Positions 41,581 through 53,102 of a DNA stretch of 64,000 nucleotides are shown one piece after another. The DNA is from Lithobates sylvaticus. Its lineage: Eukaryota; Chordata; Amphibia; Anura; Ranidae. Under the pieces are notes generated by a model. The model was not told where the DNA came from and did no database searches. It saw only the letters and a program-made list of their open reading frames with translations. Made by a program: the position numbers and the translations under genes. Position 1 is the first letter of the stretch. Every line of letters begins with the position of its first letter. The stretch covers positions 639,430,967 to 639,494,966 of the forward strand of contig CM053026.1 in NCBI GenBank assembly GCA_028564925.1, given 5' to 3'.

Positions 41581-43280
41581 TATTGTCTCATACTGTTGTG
41601 CACAGTTTTCTGGGTCATATGGGGTGTGGCTGTATTCCAATGTGCTATTGTTTGTGTCTGCCTTGTGAGCAAAGTATTATGGGATGTATGTCATGCTACT
41701 GGAGGAGGTAAAGTTTAACCCGCCCTGAATGCAAAGGTGGGGGGATTGTCCCGAGTGTTACCTCTGTGTACCTGTGTTTCAATAAACAGTTCCATGTTCA
41801 AGCTGTGTAACTGAGCTAGTCTCGTCTGGTTCTTAGTTACAATATATGGGCTGTGACGGAAGCACCCAAGCGGAGTACGGGGGTCCATTACATTGGTGGC
41901 AAGCAGTGGGATGCTTCCTGCACTCTGGGGCATCCAAACCTCCACCTAGATCCAAGGTCCAGATAGCAGGAGAGGATAGATACAGATACTAGCCACCATG
42001 AAAGAGGAATTTGGAAGCAGGTTACGAGAGATGCAGATACAATACAGAGGACCAGTATCAGAGAAGGTCCTGCTGGGATGGTATGATTCTATCCACTGTG
42101 AACTCTAGAAGTAAACGCTAGCCCGTGAGAAGCACCACCAGGGAAAAATTCTCCCCTCCATATTGGAAGGTACTGGTCACAGTATGGATTGCGGGTGCTG
42201 TTTTTTGGAGAAAAACTGGACAAGGAACAGACAGCTGGGCAGAGATGCAGCTGGATGAGAGCTACAGAGCCCTCCTGTGGCATGTATTCCAAGCATGCCC
42301 TCGGATAGTGGATGACTGCCAACCAGAAGGCTTTGACTACAGCAGCCTGGGACTGTTGTTTGTGAAGCTGACAGGGGACCATAACTTTGGGAGCGATTTG
42401 GAGTGGCAGCTTGACGAAATCATGGATTTCAGAGTAGATACTGAACGTCTCGGAAGATATAGAGTTTCTGGCCATTCAAGAATGGGAGCTGGAGATTGCC
42501 TACAGACGGCTGCTAGACTCTGCTCAGCGCCAGGGCTCCCTTTGCCTGGGACTATTCAGAAGTACCAGCTGATAGTCCTGAAATCTCAGGCTAAAGTGTC
42601 AGCAATAGATTTAATTGACTTTTCATCAGAAGATGTTATCGATGATGAGTCAACTGCCAAGGTGTTGGCACTGGGCCCAAGGGCCACCAACCCATGCCCA
42701 GGACTTTTAGCAATTCCAGAGACTGTGGATTCAATCAACATTTCTGTAGAGGAGGAATGACCTAGCGAACCCCCAGCAGATGTGCTGGCAGCAGGACAGA
42801 GTACTGCAAACCCCTGCTCCACACCCGTGGCAGTTTCAGAGGCCCGAGGTGAGGAGGGGGTGTTTCTTCTTCCCCAGTGGATTGCAGAGATGCAGGAAGG
42901 GGAAGCAGCCATTTGCCCTCCCCAACAAGGATTTGTGCACCTTGTTGACAGTACAAGAGAAAGAGCGTCCCAGTAGCAGACGGTGCCACAGAATGATGAC
43001 ACCAACCCAGCTGAAGCGCTGGCAACCGGACAGAGATTTCAAGACCTCTGCCCCACACCTGCAGCAGTTCTGGAGGCCCAGGGAGAGGAGGTTGTCGTCT
43101 TCCCTCCCCAACAGTCAGCCAGAGTGGAGGAAACTGTTAGCCGGAGCGGGGCAGAACACTACTGGCCTTTGCACACAACAATCCACTCCACAGGAGCTCC
43201 AGGGGGAGAATGCAATTGACACTTCACAGCTGCAGCTTGATCTGTTGTCGTGGATGGGACTGCGGTCTCTATCTATACAC
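41301..43280 (+). mobile_element. Old LTR retroelement fragment (gypsy-like, tentative)
   Basis: A likely LTR runs 41301..41892, starting TGTGACAGG and ending CCATTACA. TTGGTGGCAAGCAGTGGGAT follows at once, a primer-site-like junction I associate with gypsy-type elements. The next part to about 43255 looks like a gag-type region with repeated segments. No pol region and no second LTR were found, so the element is a broken 5' fragment. Its age cannot be set from paired LTRs. Confidence 0.6.
41504..41577. repeat. (TA)n microsatellite
   Basis: About 36 uninterrupted TA units after a GTGTGTGTGTATA run, inside the putative LTR. Frames reading IYIYIY are artefacts of it. Confidence 0.98.
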
Positions 43281-43282
43281 CC

Positions 43283-43389
43283 CTCGGGCTTTCACACTGG
43301 AGACACAGCAGCGGCTGTTTCAGGGCGCTTTGCAGGCACTATTTTTAGCGCTGTAGCGCCTGCAAGGGCCCCAGTGTGAAAGGGGCCTT
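43283..43389. repeat. Small MITE, 'GGGCTTTCACACTGG' type
   Basis: CTCGGGCTTTCACACTGG and CCAGTGTGAAAGGGGCC are inverted ends about 105 bp apart. The middle has GGGCGCTTTGCAGGCAC ... GTAGCGCCTGCAAGGGCCC, a second inverted pair. Confidence 0.8.
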
Positions 43390-43626
43390 ACAATCAGCCT
43401 TTTTTTCCCAATTTTGCCAAACTGTGTTTGTCAGAGGACCAAATACTTCTGCATCTTCCATCATTTATGTTGCTCAGGTGTCATTGTCATTGATTTATTC
43501 TCATCATTTTTTTTATTGACTATAGCTTATTTATACATATATAATCCTGTGATCCTGACTGAATATAGCATAATTTTTTATCTTATCTTCAAAATTTGTT
43601 AAAAAAAAAGAAATATATATATATAT

Positions 43627-44741
43627 TAGGACTGCATAAATTAACGATTAATTCCTCGATTAATCGTAAATTTTTTTGATCGATCAAAATTCTTTTGATC
43701 GGTACTCACCTCTCCACCGGCTTCCGGGTCTTCAGGGAGTTCCGTCGGAGATCCGGTGACATCACGGACATCGATGTCACCGGACTCCTCCTCCTCCTCC
43801 TGTGTGTTGGGTACCATGGATTCCCTCCCTCCCCTTTCTTGATGTTTCCCTTATTCTTGTGTATTTGGTATTTTGGCACTTCTCCCGATGTCACCTCTGG
43901 GGTCGGAATGGCTATAGAGGAGCAATTGTATTGAAACACTTGTCCGCCTTGTCCTCTATATTCTATCTCCAATAACATGGTGGTCAATGTTTACCATCGC
44001 TGACTTCAATCCCGCGCGACAGCGGGCGCACGGGAAGTGACGTCAGGATTACACTTCCGCCTTTTGGACCGCAATGGGAAGGAGATAGTATGGCGTGCGT
44101 TCCACCCGCCGCCATAGGATACTGCGGTGAGATTTTTAGGTAGGAAAAATGTCTGTGATGGTCATCGAGATTGAGATGGTGAGGAAGGTGGTGAGTGAGA
44201 GGATGGTTGCGCCCCTGGGCGATAGATCAACTGTAGTCCCCGTTGGGATGGGTGTTTCTGCATGGAGGCAATGTCACTATTACTGTTGTTCTTTATATAG
44301 CACTCTGTGATCTCTCATCCGCAGCTTGTGATACCTGGTGTTGGCATGCAGTGTGATTTGTCTATGGATGCGGGCCAGCTTGATGCCGGGTGCATGCATT
44401 GTACATGTGCAAATGTGATGGTTAGTGTGTATACACATGTCTGTAAATATACGGTTGGCAGTTAAGGTCCGTCTTTTACAAGAGCACCCACTTTTTGGGG
44501 GAGGGGCTCTAGAGTAGATCTGGGATGTGTCTCCCAGATAAACACATGTATAAGTAGCTGCAAAAGAGCAACACTGTTAGGCTCTGAGGAAGAAGGTATA
44601 CATTCGAAACGCGTCAGCTAGATGCGGTTCGCATGACCTCTCTCTAGGACATGTGCATTATAATTAATCAAAATGAGTGGATTAATTGATTTAAAAAAAT
44701 CGATCGATCGAACACGAAAATTCTAATCAGTAACAGCCCTA
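43627..44741. mobile_element. hAT element of the TAGGGCTGC..AACGATTA type in an AT microsatellite
   Basis: The left end TAGGACTGCATAAATTAACG and right end TCAGTAACAGCCCTA match the vertebrate hAT terminus TAGGGCTGCAACTAACGATTA. ATATATAT on both sides fits an 8-bp duplication, though the low complexity makes this weak. It is 1.1 kb with no transposase. The interior holds GGCTCTGAGGAAGAAGG and CATTCGAAACGCGTCAGC. Confidence 0.78.
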
Positions 44742-44789
44742 ATATATATATATATATATATATATATTATTTTTTTTGCTGTTTCTTTT

Positions 44790-45240
44790 TGCTGCGGCAT
44801 CCCAGCCAATGAGGAGGGAGAGACCCAGGAGAGCCGATGCTCTTGTAAACATTGCTGGATCAAGGTGGAGCTTATGTAAGTATTAGGGTGGGCTGCGGAG
44901 GGAGCTACAGACTGAAGTTTTTTACCTTCATGCATAGAATGCAGAAGAGTAAAAACCTTCAGCCTTTAGAACCACTTTAATGAAACTAATAAGGAGGGAG
45001 CAGGGGGTGAGGCTGAGCCATATGCTGTGTCTCTTATGGACACACAGAGCAGGGTTCTGGAGCAAGAACGCATGAGTACAAGCTACTTGGGTACTTGCTA
45101 TGGGGGCATTCGACAGGGGGGAGAGGCCCAGAGTCCCAGCAGGGGACCTGAGAGGAGGATTGGGGATGCTCTGTGCAAAACAGAATAGAGCACAGAACAG
45201 GTAAATACGACATGTTTGTTATTTAAAAAAAATTCCTGTA
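44790..45240. repeat. Partial copy of the TAAAGTGG-ended repeat
   Basis: GAACCACTTTAATG (44970) and GGTAAATACGACATGTTTGTTATTT (45200..45224) match 30604..31026 and 57630..58110. The copy is broken and rearranged. Confidence 0.55.
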
Positions 45241-46371
45241 CAAACATTTTAATTATAAACCTTTCCTAGTTCCCAAATAGTTCTACCATTTCTATTTGAA
45301 TAATCAGTAGTATCAACAGGAGTGTTTGTTTTTCTGAGTCTCACCTGCAACATAATTGTATTACCTGTTCATTCTAACTATAGATCAGTTATTTTAACAC
45401 TAACTGTAAAACACCAATCTGCTCAACATATGAAGCAGTTACATTTACAGTAGGACCTTGTTTCTGCTGCTAAATGATCCAAGCAGCTGTCAATCAACCA
45501 GCAGGCAGCATTGACTGCAGTGGATTGGATAACAGCACAGGGTGGCCACCATCCTGTAGAACTGGTATCTAGTGGCCACCCTATTAAAAAAAGACTTAAA
45601 GTCCTCAGACCTAAGGATGAGCAGAAACTGGCAGGGTCAACATTTATATATTTACACCAATATAAAAAAACTTGCAAAGCTACATTTGCCAAGCAAATGC
45701 TATTCACACAACCTTAATATTTTGTTTTACATGCAATTTAAGCTTTTTTTTTAAAAAAAAAAAAACAGTTTAATAAAAGACTGAAAAAGATAAGATAAAT
45801 CTTTTCTTTCTGAGCTGCCTTCCTCCTCTATCTCTACTCCCCTTTCTCACCTCCTCTATGCTCTCCTGGATGTAAACTTCTCAGCTCCAACTGACATCAA
45901 TACGCATTTTGTGGAAGCTAAATATCTCTGTCGAACCACGATCTCCCTAAATCAAAATCCATGAATGCCTACAGGCCCATCACACAATCTAACCTATACC
46001 TGGAATGAGTAAACTTAGACACCTGGTTCCTGGTAAACCTCAGGGGTGACTTCATCAGGAGTCACCAATAATCAACCAAGGTTCTCAGAGACCGGAACAG
46101 TTCCTAGACCTCACCTAACCATAATCCCCTGCATGTCATTTACCTGGTCAGTGTGGTGTAGTTATATGTTGCTTTATCTTACTTTGCTGATATTTTCTGC
46201 ATGTTTTGTTGCACAGGGCTATGCCCCTACCTCTTCATTGAGACACCACTCTACTATTAACCCCCTCATCCAGGGGAAAATGTATTTCAGTTGTATTCTG
46301 TTAAGATTCCTTGTTTTCTTTTACCTTCGATAAAAATTTGAACAAGAAAAAGATAAGATAAATCGTTATGC
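45241..46371. other. No gene seen
   Basis: AT-rich. Short frames at 45423..45707 and 46046..46333 have no recognisable domain. Confidence 0.45.
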
Positions 46372-46765
46372 CTAGTATACACAATCAGAAAATGTAACGA
46401 AAAATAAGCGTTCAAGGTACGATAATCTGATCATTATTAAGTAGCTTTTGAGAGCCGATCACGGCAGTTCATGCAAAATTACCCGAAGGGACAAACATGA
46501 AAATTTTTCTCGTACGATACCAGACTGTACTTTTTAAATTTAATCAGTATTTGAAAAATTGGAAGACCAAGATCACGCATAAGAAGACAGAATACATTAA
46601 AATACAACATATTACATCACTTCTGAAATTTTATTTGTCATACGAGATATTTTGTAACTTTTGTAACCTCTTTTGATTTTTTTCATTTTTGATATGAGAG
46701 TAGCATGCAGAAAAAAAAAGGACGATCATTTGTCCAATGTTCTCATTGTGTGTATGAGGTTTGAA
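46372..46765. repeat. MITE of the 'CCTAGTATACACAATC' family
   Basis: It starts TATGCCTAGTATACACAATC and ends CATTGTGTGTATGAGGTTTG. The interior matches 35401..35773. Confidence 0.7.
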
Positions 46766-47180
46766 GAGGTTGTAAACCCCCGCAAAAAAAAAAAACCTGC
46801 AAGGCAAAGGCATAATGAGCTAGTATGCATTGCATACTAGCTCATAATAAAAAAAAAAATACCTTAGAACAATGCCCTGCAGTGCCGCTTGCACGCTCCC
46901 ACAGCCGACATCTTTCACCGGAGTTACTTCCGGGTTCACGGGCTCCAGCAATGTGATTGGCATGTGCGTGGGTGCCGCAAGTCACGGGACAGGTACTGAA
47001 GAAACACCACCAGCAGCCTGTTTCTTCAGTGCGCATGCGCCAATGACGTTGGCAGCAGTGCATATAGTGAATATTTCCTAAACTGCAAATTTAGGTGATA
47101 TTCACAGTACCTACAGGTAAGCCTTATTACAGGCTTACCTGTAGGTACAGGTGGTGTAACAGAGTTTACAACCACTTTAA
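46766..47180. repeat. Repeat of the TAAAGTGG-ended family
   Basis: GAGGTTGTAAACCCC on the left and GAGTTTACAACCACTTTA on the right are inverted ends. Inside are GAGCTAGTATGCATTGCATACTAGCTC (a palindrome) and ACCTACAGGTAAGCC/GGCTTACCTGTAGGT (another). Confidence 0.75.
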
Positions 47181-47480
47181 AGCCTCGTACACACAATCAG
47201 ATCTTCCGATGGGAATTGTGTGATGACAGGCTGTTGGCGGCAAATCCAACCATTTGTACGCTCCATCAGACAATTGTTGGCCACATTTCTGTGGGCAAAT
47301 GTTGGATGGCAGGTTTATAAATTTTCCGCGGACAACGGTCTGTTGTCGGATTTTCTGAGCGTGTGTATACAAGTCCGTCGGACAAAAGTCCAAAGTACAA
47401 ACATGCATGCTCGGAAGCAAGGACGAGCCGGAAGCAGTCGGTCTTGTAAAACTAGCGTTCGTAATGTAGAATTCACATTC
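47181..47480. repeat. MITE of the 'GCCTCGTACACAC' family
   Basis: It starts AAAGCCTCGTACACACAATC and has CAATTGTTGGCCACATTTCT, TGTTGTCGGATTTTC and GTCCGTCGGAC. It matches 33622..33985. Confidence 0.7.
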
Positions 47481-48045
47481 GTGACGCGACAAATTATGAA
47501 ATCTCAAAATGCAGTGCACATTCTCTTCTTTATTAATGGCATAATAATGAAGCTGCTTTGCTGGTGATACTAATGGAGATATTATAATTGTTTTTTTTTT
47601 GGTCAAGTTACAACAACACCATTATCCCGTAGTTTTTTATATCAAAGATACAACTATGTTGGTGTCCCTTGTTAATTTTACATTGTATTTTTTTAAATGT
47701 AACTGCCTACTCCCAAACTGTAAAATAGATAGCCAAGTATTATTCTACACAATTTTTTTTATTGTGCATTAAAAAAGAAAACAAAGAAAATTAGACATGT
47801 TATCTGCCAATAGAACTTAACCAAAAAGTGCATTCTATGCATCCAAAAATATAGAAAATATACCAAATCTAATCATTATTCAACCAAAAAATTTAATAAA
47901 AGCCTCATGCATTTGTCCTGCTTCTTAATATAGGGGGTCAACAATGCCAAGAGTTGGTGAAAGCATCCGGAGATAATTCCGAAAAGCATCCGGATTATTC
48001 TCCTGGAGCTCCCGCAGCAAAGGCATATGACATAATTGGTCACAA
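47481..48045. other. No gene seen
   Basis: AT-rich; only short frames. Confidence 0.4.
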
Positions 48046-48489
48046 TTAACCACTTCAGCCCCGGACCATTTGGCAGCCAAAGGACCAGAGGTCTTTTTTC
48101 AATTTCGCACTGCACTACTTTAACTGGTAATTGCGCGGTCATGCAATTTTGTAACCAAACGAAATTTGCGTCCTTTTCTTCCCACAAATAGAGCTTTCTT
48201 TTGATGGTATTTGATTGCCTCTGTGATTTTTATTTTTTGCGATATAAACGGAAAAAGAGCGAAAATTTTGAAAAAAAAAGAGATTTTCTACTTTTTGTTA
48301 TAAAAAAAATCTAATAAACTCAATTTTAGTCAAACATTTGGGCCAAAATGTATTCAGCCACATGTCTTTAGTAAAAAAAAAAATGCCAATAAGCGTATAT
48401 TTATTGGTTTGCGCAAAAGTTATAGCGTCTACAAACTAGAGTACATTTTCTGGAATTTACACCGCTTTTAATTTATGACTGCCTATTTC

Positions 48490-49590
48490 ATTTCTTGAGG
48501 TGCTAAAATGGCAGGGAAGTACAAAACCCCCCAAATGACCCCATTTTGGAAAGTAGACACCCCAAGCTATTTGCTGAGAGGCATGTTGAGCCCATTGAAT
48601 ATTTTTTTTTTTAGTCCCAAGTGATTGAATAAAGACAAAAATAAAAAAGATTTTTTTTTTTTTTCAAAAAGTTGTCACTAAATGATATATTGCGCACACA
48701 TGCCATAGTTATATGTGGAATTGCACCCCAAAATACATTTTGCTGCTTCTCCTGAGTATGGGGATACCACATGTGTGGGACTTTTTGGGAGCCTAGCCGC
48801 GTACGGGGCCCCGAAACCCAAGCACCGCCTTCAGGATTTCTAAGGGTGCAAATTTTTGATTTCACTCCTCACTACCTATCACCGTTTCGAAGGCCATAAA
48901 ATGCCAAAATAGCACAAAACCCCCCCAAATGACCCCATTTTGGAAAGTAGACACCCCAAGCTATTTGTTGAGAGGCATGGTGAGTATTTTACAGCTCTCA
49001 TTTGTTTTTGAAAATGAAGAAAGTAAAGAAAAAAACATTTTTTTTTCTTTTTTTCAATTTTCAAAACTTTGTGACAAAAAGCGAGATCTGCAAAATACTC
49101 ACAATACCTCTCAGCAAATAGCTTGGGGTGTCTACTTTCCAAAATGGGGTCATTTTGGGGGGTTTTATGCCATCTGGGCATTCCATGGCCTCCGAAACTG
49201 TGATTGGCAGTGAGAAGTGAAATAAAAAAATTACACCCTTAGAAAGCCTGAAGGCGGTGATTGGTTTTTGGGGTTCCGTACGCAGCTAGGCTCCCAAAAA
49301 GTCCCACACATGTGGTATCCCCGTACTCAGGAGAAGCAACAGAATGTATTTTGGGGTGTATTTCCACATATGCCCATGACATGTTTGAGCAATATATCAT
49401 TTAGTGACAACTTTTTGTAAAAAAAAATATATATATTTTTTTTTTTCATTATTCAATCTCTTGGGACAAAAAAAAAAAAATATTTAATGGGCTCAACATT
49501 GCTCTCATCAAATAGCTTGGGGTGTCTACTTTCCAAAATGGGGTCATTTGGGGGGGGGTTTGAACTGTCCTGGCATTTTATGCACAACAT
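48490..49590. repeat. Long inverted repeat, arms about 550 bp
   Basis: The two arms are reverse complements around a centre near 49041. CTCCTGAGTATGGGGATACC at 48749 pairs with its complement ending at 49334. AAATGACCCCATTTTGGAAA at 48533 pairs with the one ending at 49549. A further internal copy of the CCCATTTTGGAAAGTAGACA segment lies at 48930..48960, and its complement at 49130..49155. The fold would be a long hairpin. Confidence 0.88.
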
Positions 49591-50159
49591 TTAGAAGCCT
49601 ATGTCACACGTCACCCACTCTTCTAACCACTTGAAGATAAAGCCCTTTCTGACACTTTTTGTTTACATGAAAACATATTTTTTTTTTGCAAGAAAATTAC
49701 GTTGAACCCCCAAACACTATATATAATGTTAAAGCAAAGGCCCTACAGATTAAAATGGTGGGTGTTGCATTTTTTTTTTTCCACACAGTATTTGCGCAGC
49801 GATTTTTCAAACGCATTTTTTGTGGAAAAAATACACTTTTTTTTATTTTAATGCACTAAAACACACTATATATTGCTCAAATTTTTGATGAAATAAAAAA
49901 TATGATCTTAGGCCGAGTACATGGATACCAAACACGACATGCTTTAAAATTGCACACAAACACGCAGTGGCGACAAACTACATACATTTTTAAAAGCCTT
50001 TAAAAGCCTTTACATGATACCACATTAGATTCACGGAGGAGGTCTACTGCTAAAATTACTGCCCTCGATCTGACCTTCGCGGTGATACCTCACATGCATG
50101 GTGCAATTGCTGTTTACATATGACGCCAGACCAACGCTTGTGTACGCCTTTGCGCAAGA

Positions 50160-50240
50160 GAAGGGGGGGCAGGGGTGCTTTTTTTTTTTTTTTTTTTTTT
50201 TTGGTTTTTTTTTTATTTATTTAGCTTTTTTATTTTATTT
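50160..50240. repeat. Poly(T)-rich tract
   Basis: A long T run (about 50180..50240) within the TTAA element. Confidence 0.85.
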
Positions 50241-50813
50241 TTAAACTGTTCCTTCCATTTTTTTTCTTTGTTATGGTTTTTATTGTTATCTCAGGGAATG
50301 TAAATATCCCCTATGATAGCAATAGGCAGTGACAGGTACTCTTTTTTTGAAAAAATTGGGGTCTATTAGACCCTAGATCTTTCCTCTGCCCTCAAAGCAT
50401 CTGACCACACCAAGATTGGTGTGATAAAATGCTTTCCCAATTTCCCAATGGCGCGGTTTATATCCGGGAGGGGGGACATTCCCTCCCACTGCTTGTAAAA
50501 GCAGTCTAGAGGCTAATTACCCGCTAGAATTGCTTTTACATGAAAGCCGATCACTGGCTGAAAAGAATGATACCAAGATGATACCTAAACCTGCAGGCAT
50601 CATTCTGGTATAACCATTCAAAGTCCAGCAACATACTGGACATATATTGTAATCTTTTTTTTTTCATGCAGCCTCTTGGCTGAACGAAAAAAAGAGATTG
50701 ATTGGTGGGTGTGCCCACCATTAGAATACCTCCCTTCATCCACCCACTTCTAATGATGGGCATACATGCACCATTTATATATGCCGATGCATGGGGGCAT
50801 CCTCCCGCAAAAG

Positions 50814-50868
50814 TTATGCCGTGTACACACGGTCGGAATTTCGACCGTATGTACGTGGCATTAGGAGC
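50814..50868. repeat. Short 'GCCGTGTACACACGG' MITE scrap
   Basis: TATGCCGTGTACACACGGTC and CGACCGTATGTACGTGGCAT are inverted partners of the 33622..33985 family. Confidence 0.6.
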
Positions 50869-51751
50869 CAATCGCTCCCCCCCCCCCTGCTGCCCCCATG
50901 CTTCGGCATATATGCTCTTTTTTTTAACTGTGGTGGTGAAATCACCTCCTACAGCGTTGGAGTCGCGGCTTTATGTATCGTGGGAGCAAACGCTGTTGCT
51001 GTCAAGATAAATAAATCCGCGTTGCAACTGAATGGCGCACCTGAAAACAAAAAAATGCTTAACACTAAAACACAGTAAACAAAATTACATACCTGAAAAG
51101 CAAGCATGATAAAACATAATAAAACATTGCAGAATAGAATGGAGTAAAAAAAGAGCAACAATAGAGAGAGAGAGAGAGAACAATAAAACGACAACTATTT
51201 TATTTTTTTTTATTTTTTTGAGATTCACAGGTAAAAAAGCTCCTGACTGAAGCGACTGAATCAAAACGCTACCACAAAAAAAATGTTAGCGATCGCAGGG
51301 ATCAGGCCTGACTCTGCGAACGCTGCAGTTATGTGTGCTTAGTGTTTTGTAAGTGACAGTGATCGATCGATACTGCACTTGGGTGGGCTGGGCTGGGCGG
51401 AGGGGGAAAACGCAGGTGCTAGCAGGTATCTGGGCTGATCCCGCTAACAATGCGTTTTTTTTGGAACCCTAAACTGCTGGGACGCTAGTATAGATCTGAT
51501 CAGATCAGATATTGATCTGTTCAGATACTGTGCTACTAAGGGAGGTGTATGCTTTGCGCGTGGGTGTTTGCGGTGCTGGCACTAATCTGGGGCGACGCAG
51601 ACCTTATTAGACCCTAAAACCTAATTGATATCACCCGCCGGGCGATCAGGGGGTTAAACCGTTATTGGGTAATAAATGGCGGGTGCCCTGACAGTATAAA
51701 AAACAAGCTAACTAACCAGCGTCACCCGTAACAGTAATACAAAAAAAAAAC

Positions 51752-52570
51752 TGGTTACCTAGCGACACTAATGCAGCGATCAGAAAAACGATCGCTTAGT
51801 GACACTGGCAAAAGGGGGTGAAAGGGTTAACTAGGGGCAATCAGGGGGTTAAAACCTTTATTAGGTAATATATGGGGGTACCTGACGCTATATAAAAACC
51901 TGACGGGGAACCTAAATAACTAACTGGCTGACCAGCGTCACCAGTGACATTTATACAGTGATCACTGGTGAAAGGGTTAACTCTAGGGGCAATCAGGGGG
52001 TTAAAACCTTTATTTAGGTTGTAATATGGGGGTACCTGACCTATAAACCTATTTATGAACCTATATAAACATGGCGGTAAAAAAAAAAAAAAAATGGTTA
52101 CCTAGCGACACTAATGCAGCGATCAGAAAAACGATCGCTTAGTGACACTGGCAAAAGGGGGTGAAAGGGTTAACTAGGGGCAATCAGGGGGTTAAAACCT
52201 TTATTAGGTAATATATGGGGGTACCTGACGCTATATAAAAACCTGACGGGGAACCTAAATAACGAAATAACTAACTGGCTAACCAGCGTCACCAGTGACA
52301 TTTATACAGTGATCACTGGTGAAAGGGTTAACTCTAGGGGCAATCAGGGGGTTAAAACCTTTATTTAGGTTGTAATATGGGGGTACCTGACCTATAAACC
52401 TATTTATGAACCTATATAAACATGGCGGTTAAAAAAAAAAAAAAAATGGTTACCTAGCGACACTAATGCAGCGATCAGAAAACCGATCGCTTAGTGACAC
52501 TGGCAAAAGGGGGTTAAGGGGTTAACTAGGGGCAATCAGGGGGGTTAAACCTTTATTAGGGGGGGTAGGG
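51752..52570. repeat. Tandem triplication, period about 343-352 bp
   Basis: TGGTTACCTAGCGACACTAA starts units at 51752, 52095 and 52447. Each unit has GATCAGAAAAACGATCGCTTAG, GGGTTAACTAGGGGCAATC and ATGGGGGTACCTGAC. The third unit is partial. Confidence 0.93.
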
Positions 52571-53102
52571 GGCTACCTTGGACCTAAAACTAACTGCCCT
52601 GACAGTTATTACAGTCACACTGACACTAAATGCAGTGATCAGTAAATAAATGATCACTGCAATTAGTGACACTGTGACTGGGGGGGGAGGGGGTGATCTG
52701 GGGGGTGATCAGGGGGTGACAGGGGGGTGGAATATGTGCCTAACTGTACTGGTGTCAGTGTACTGTTGTGCACTAACCTTTACATGTTCACCGCTCGGCG
52801 TCTCCGGTCACATAGACCGGCGCACCGAGCGTGACATCACTTCCGCCTTCCTGTCTATACAATAGACAGGAAGGGGAAGCTTTTCATTGGCCAGGAGCGA
52901 TCGCGAGGGGGTGGCCAGAAACCACTGGCCGTCCCCTCGTCCCGGATCGCTCCTGACACGATCCCGACCGTCCCCGCCGGCGGAGGGGGGTCCGATCGGA
53001 CCCCCCAACCGCCTGAAGAATGTCACGTACAGGTACGTGATTCTGCCTGTACTTGCCATTCTGTTGACGTATATATACATGGGGCGGTCGGGAAGTGGTT
53101 AA

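Larger units (their letters stand above)
48046..53102 (-). mobile_element. Long TTAA-flanked element (about 5 kb)
   Basis: The left end TTAACCACTTCAGCCCCGG and right end GGTCGGGAAGTGGTTAA have TTAA at both borders. The left end matches the right end of 16737..17744 reversed, so the orientation is opposite. The right end matches the left end of that element (AATGGCAAGTACAGGC against AATGGCACGTACAGGC). Inside are a 1.1-kb inverted repeat and a tandem triplication. No transposase was found in any frame. A second internal TAACCACTTGAAGATAAAGC near 49625 may be another element end. Confidence 0.75.

Noticed and set aside
41302-41718. A 138-residue frame with a long IYIY stretch
   Set aside because: It crosses the (TA)n microsatellite; the stretch is an artefact of the repeat.
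42125-43379. Open frames after the LTR-like segment as a host gene
   Set aside because: Their position right after an LTR and primer-site-like junction fits the gag-type part of a broken retroelement better.
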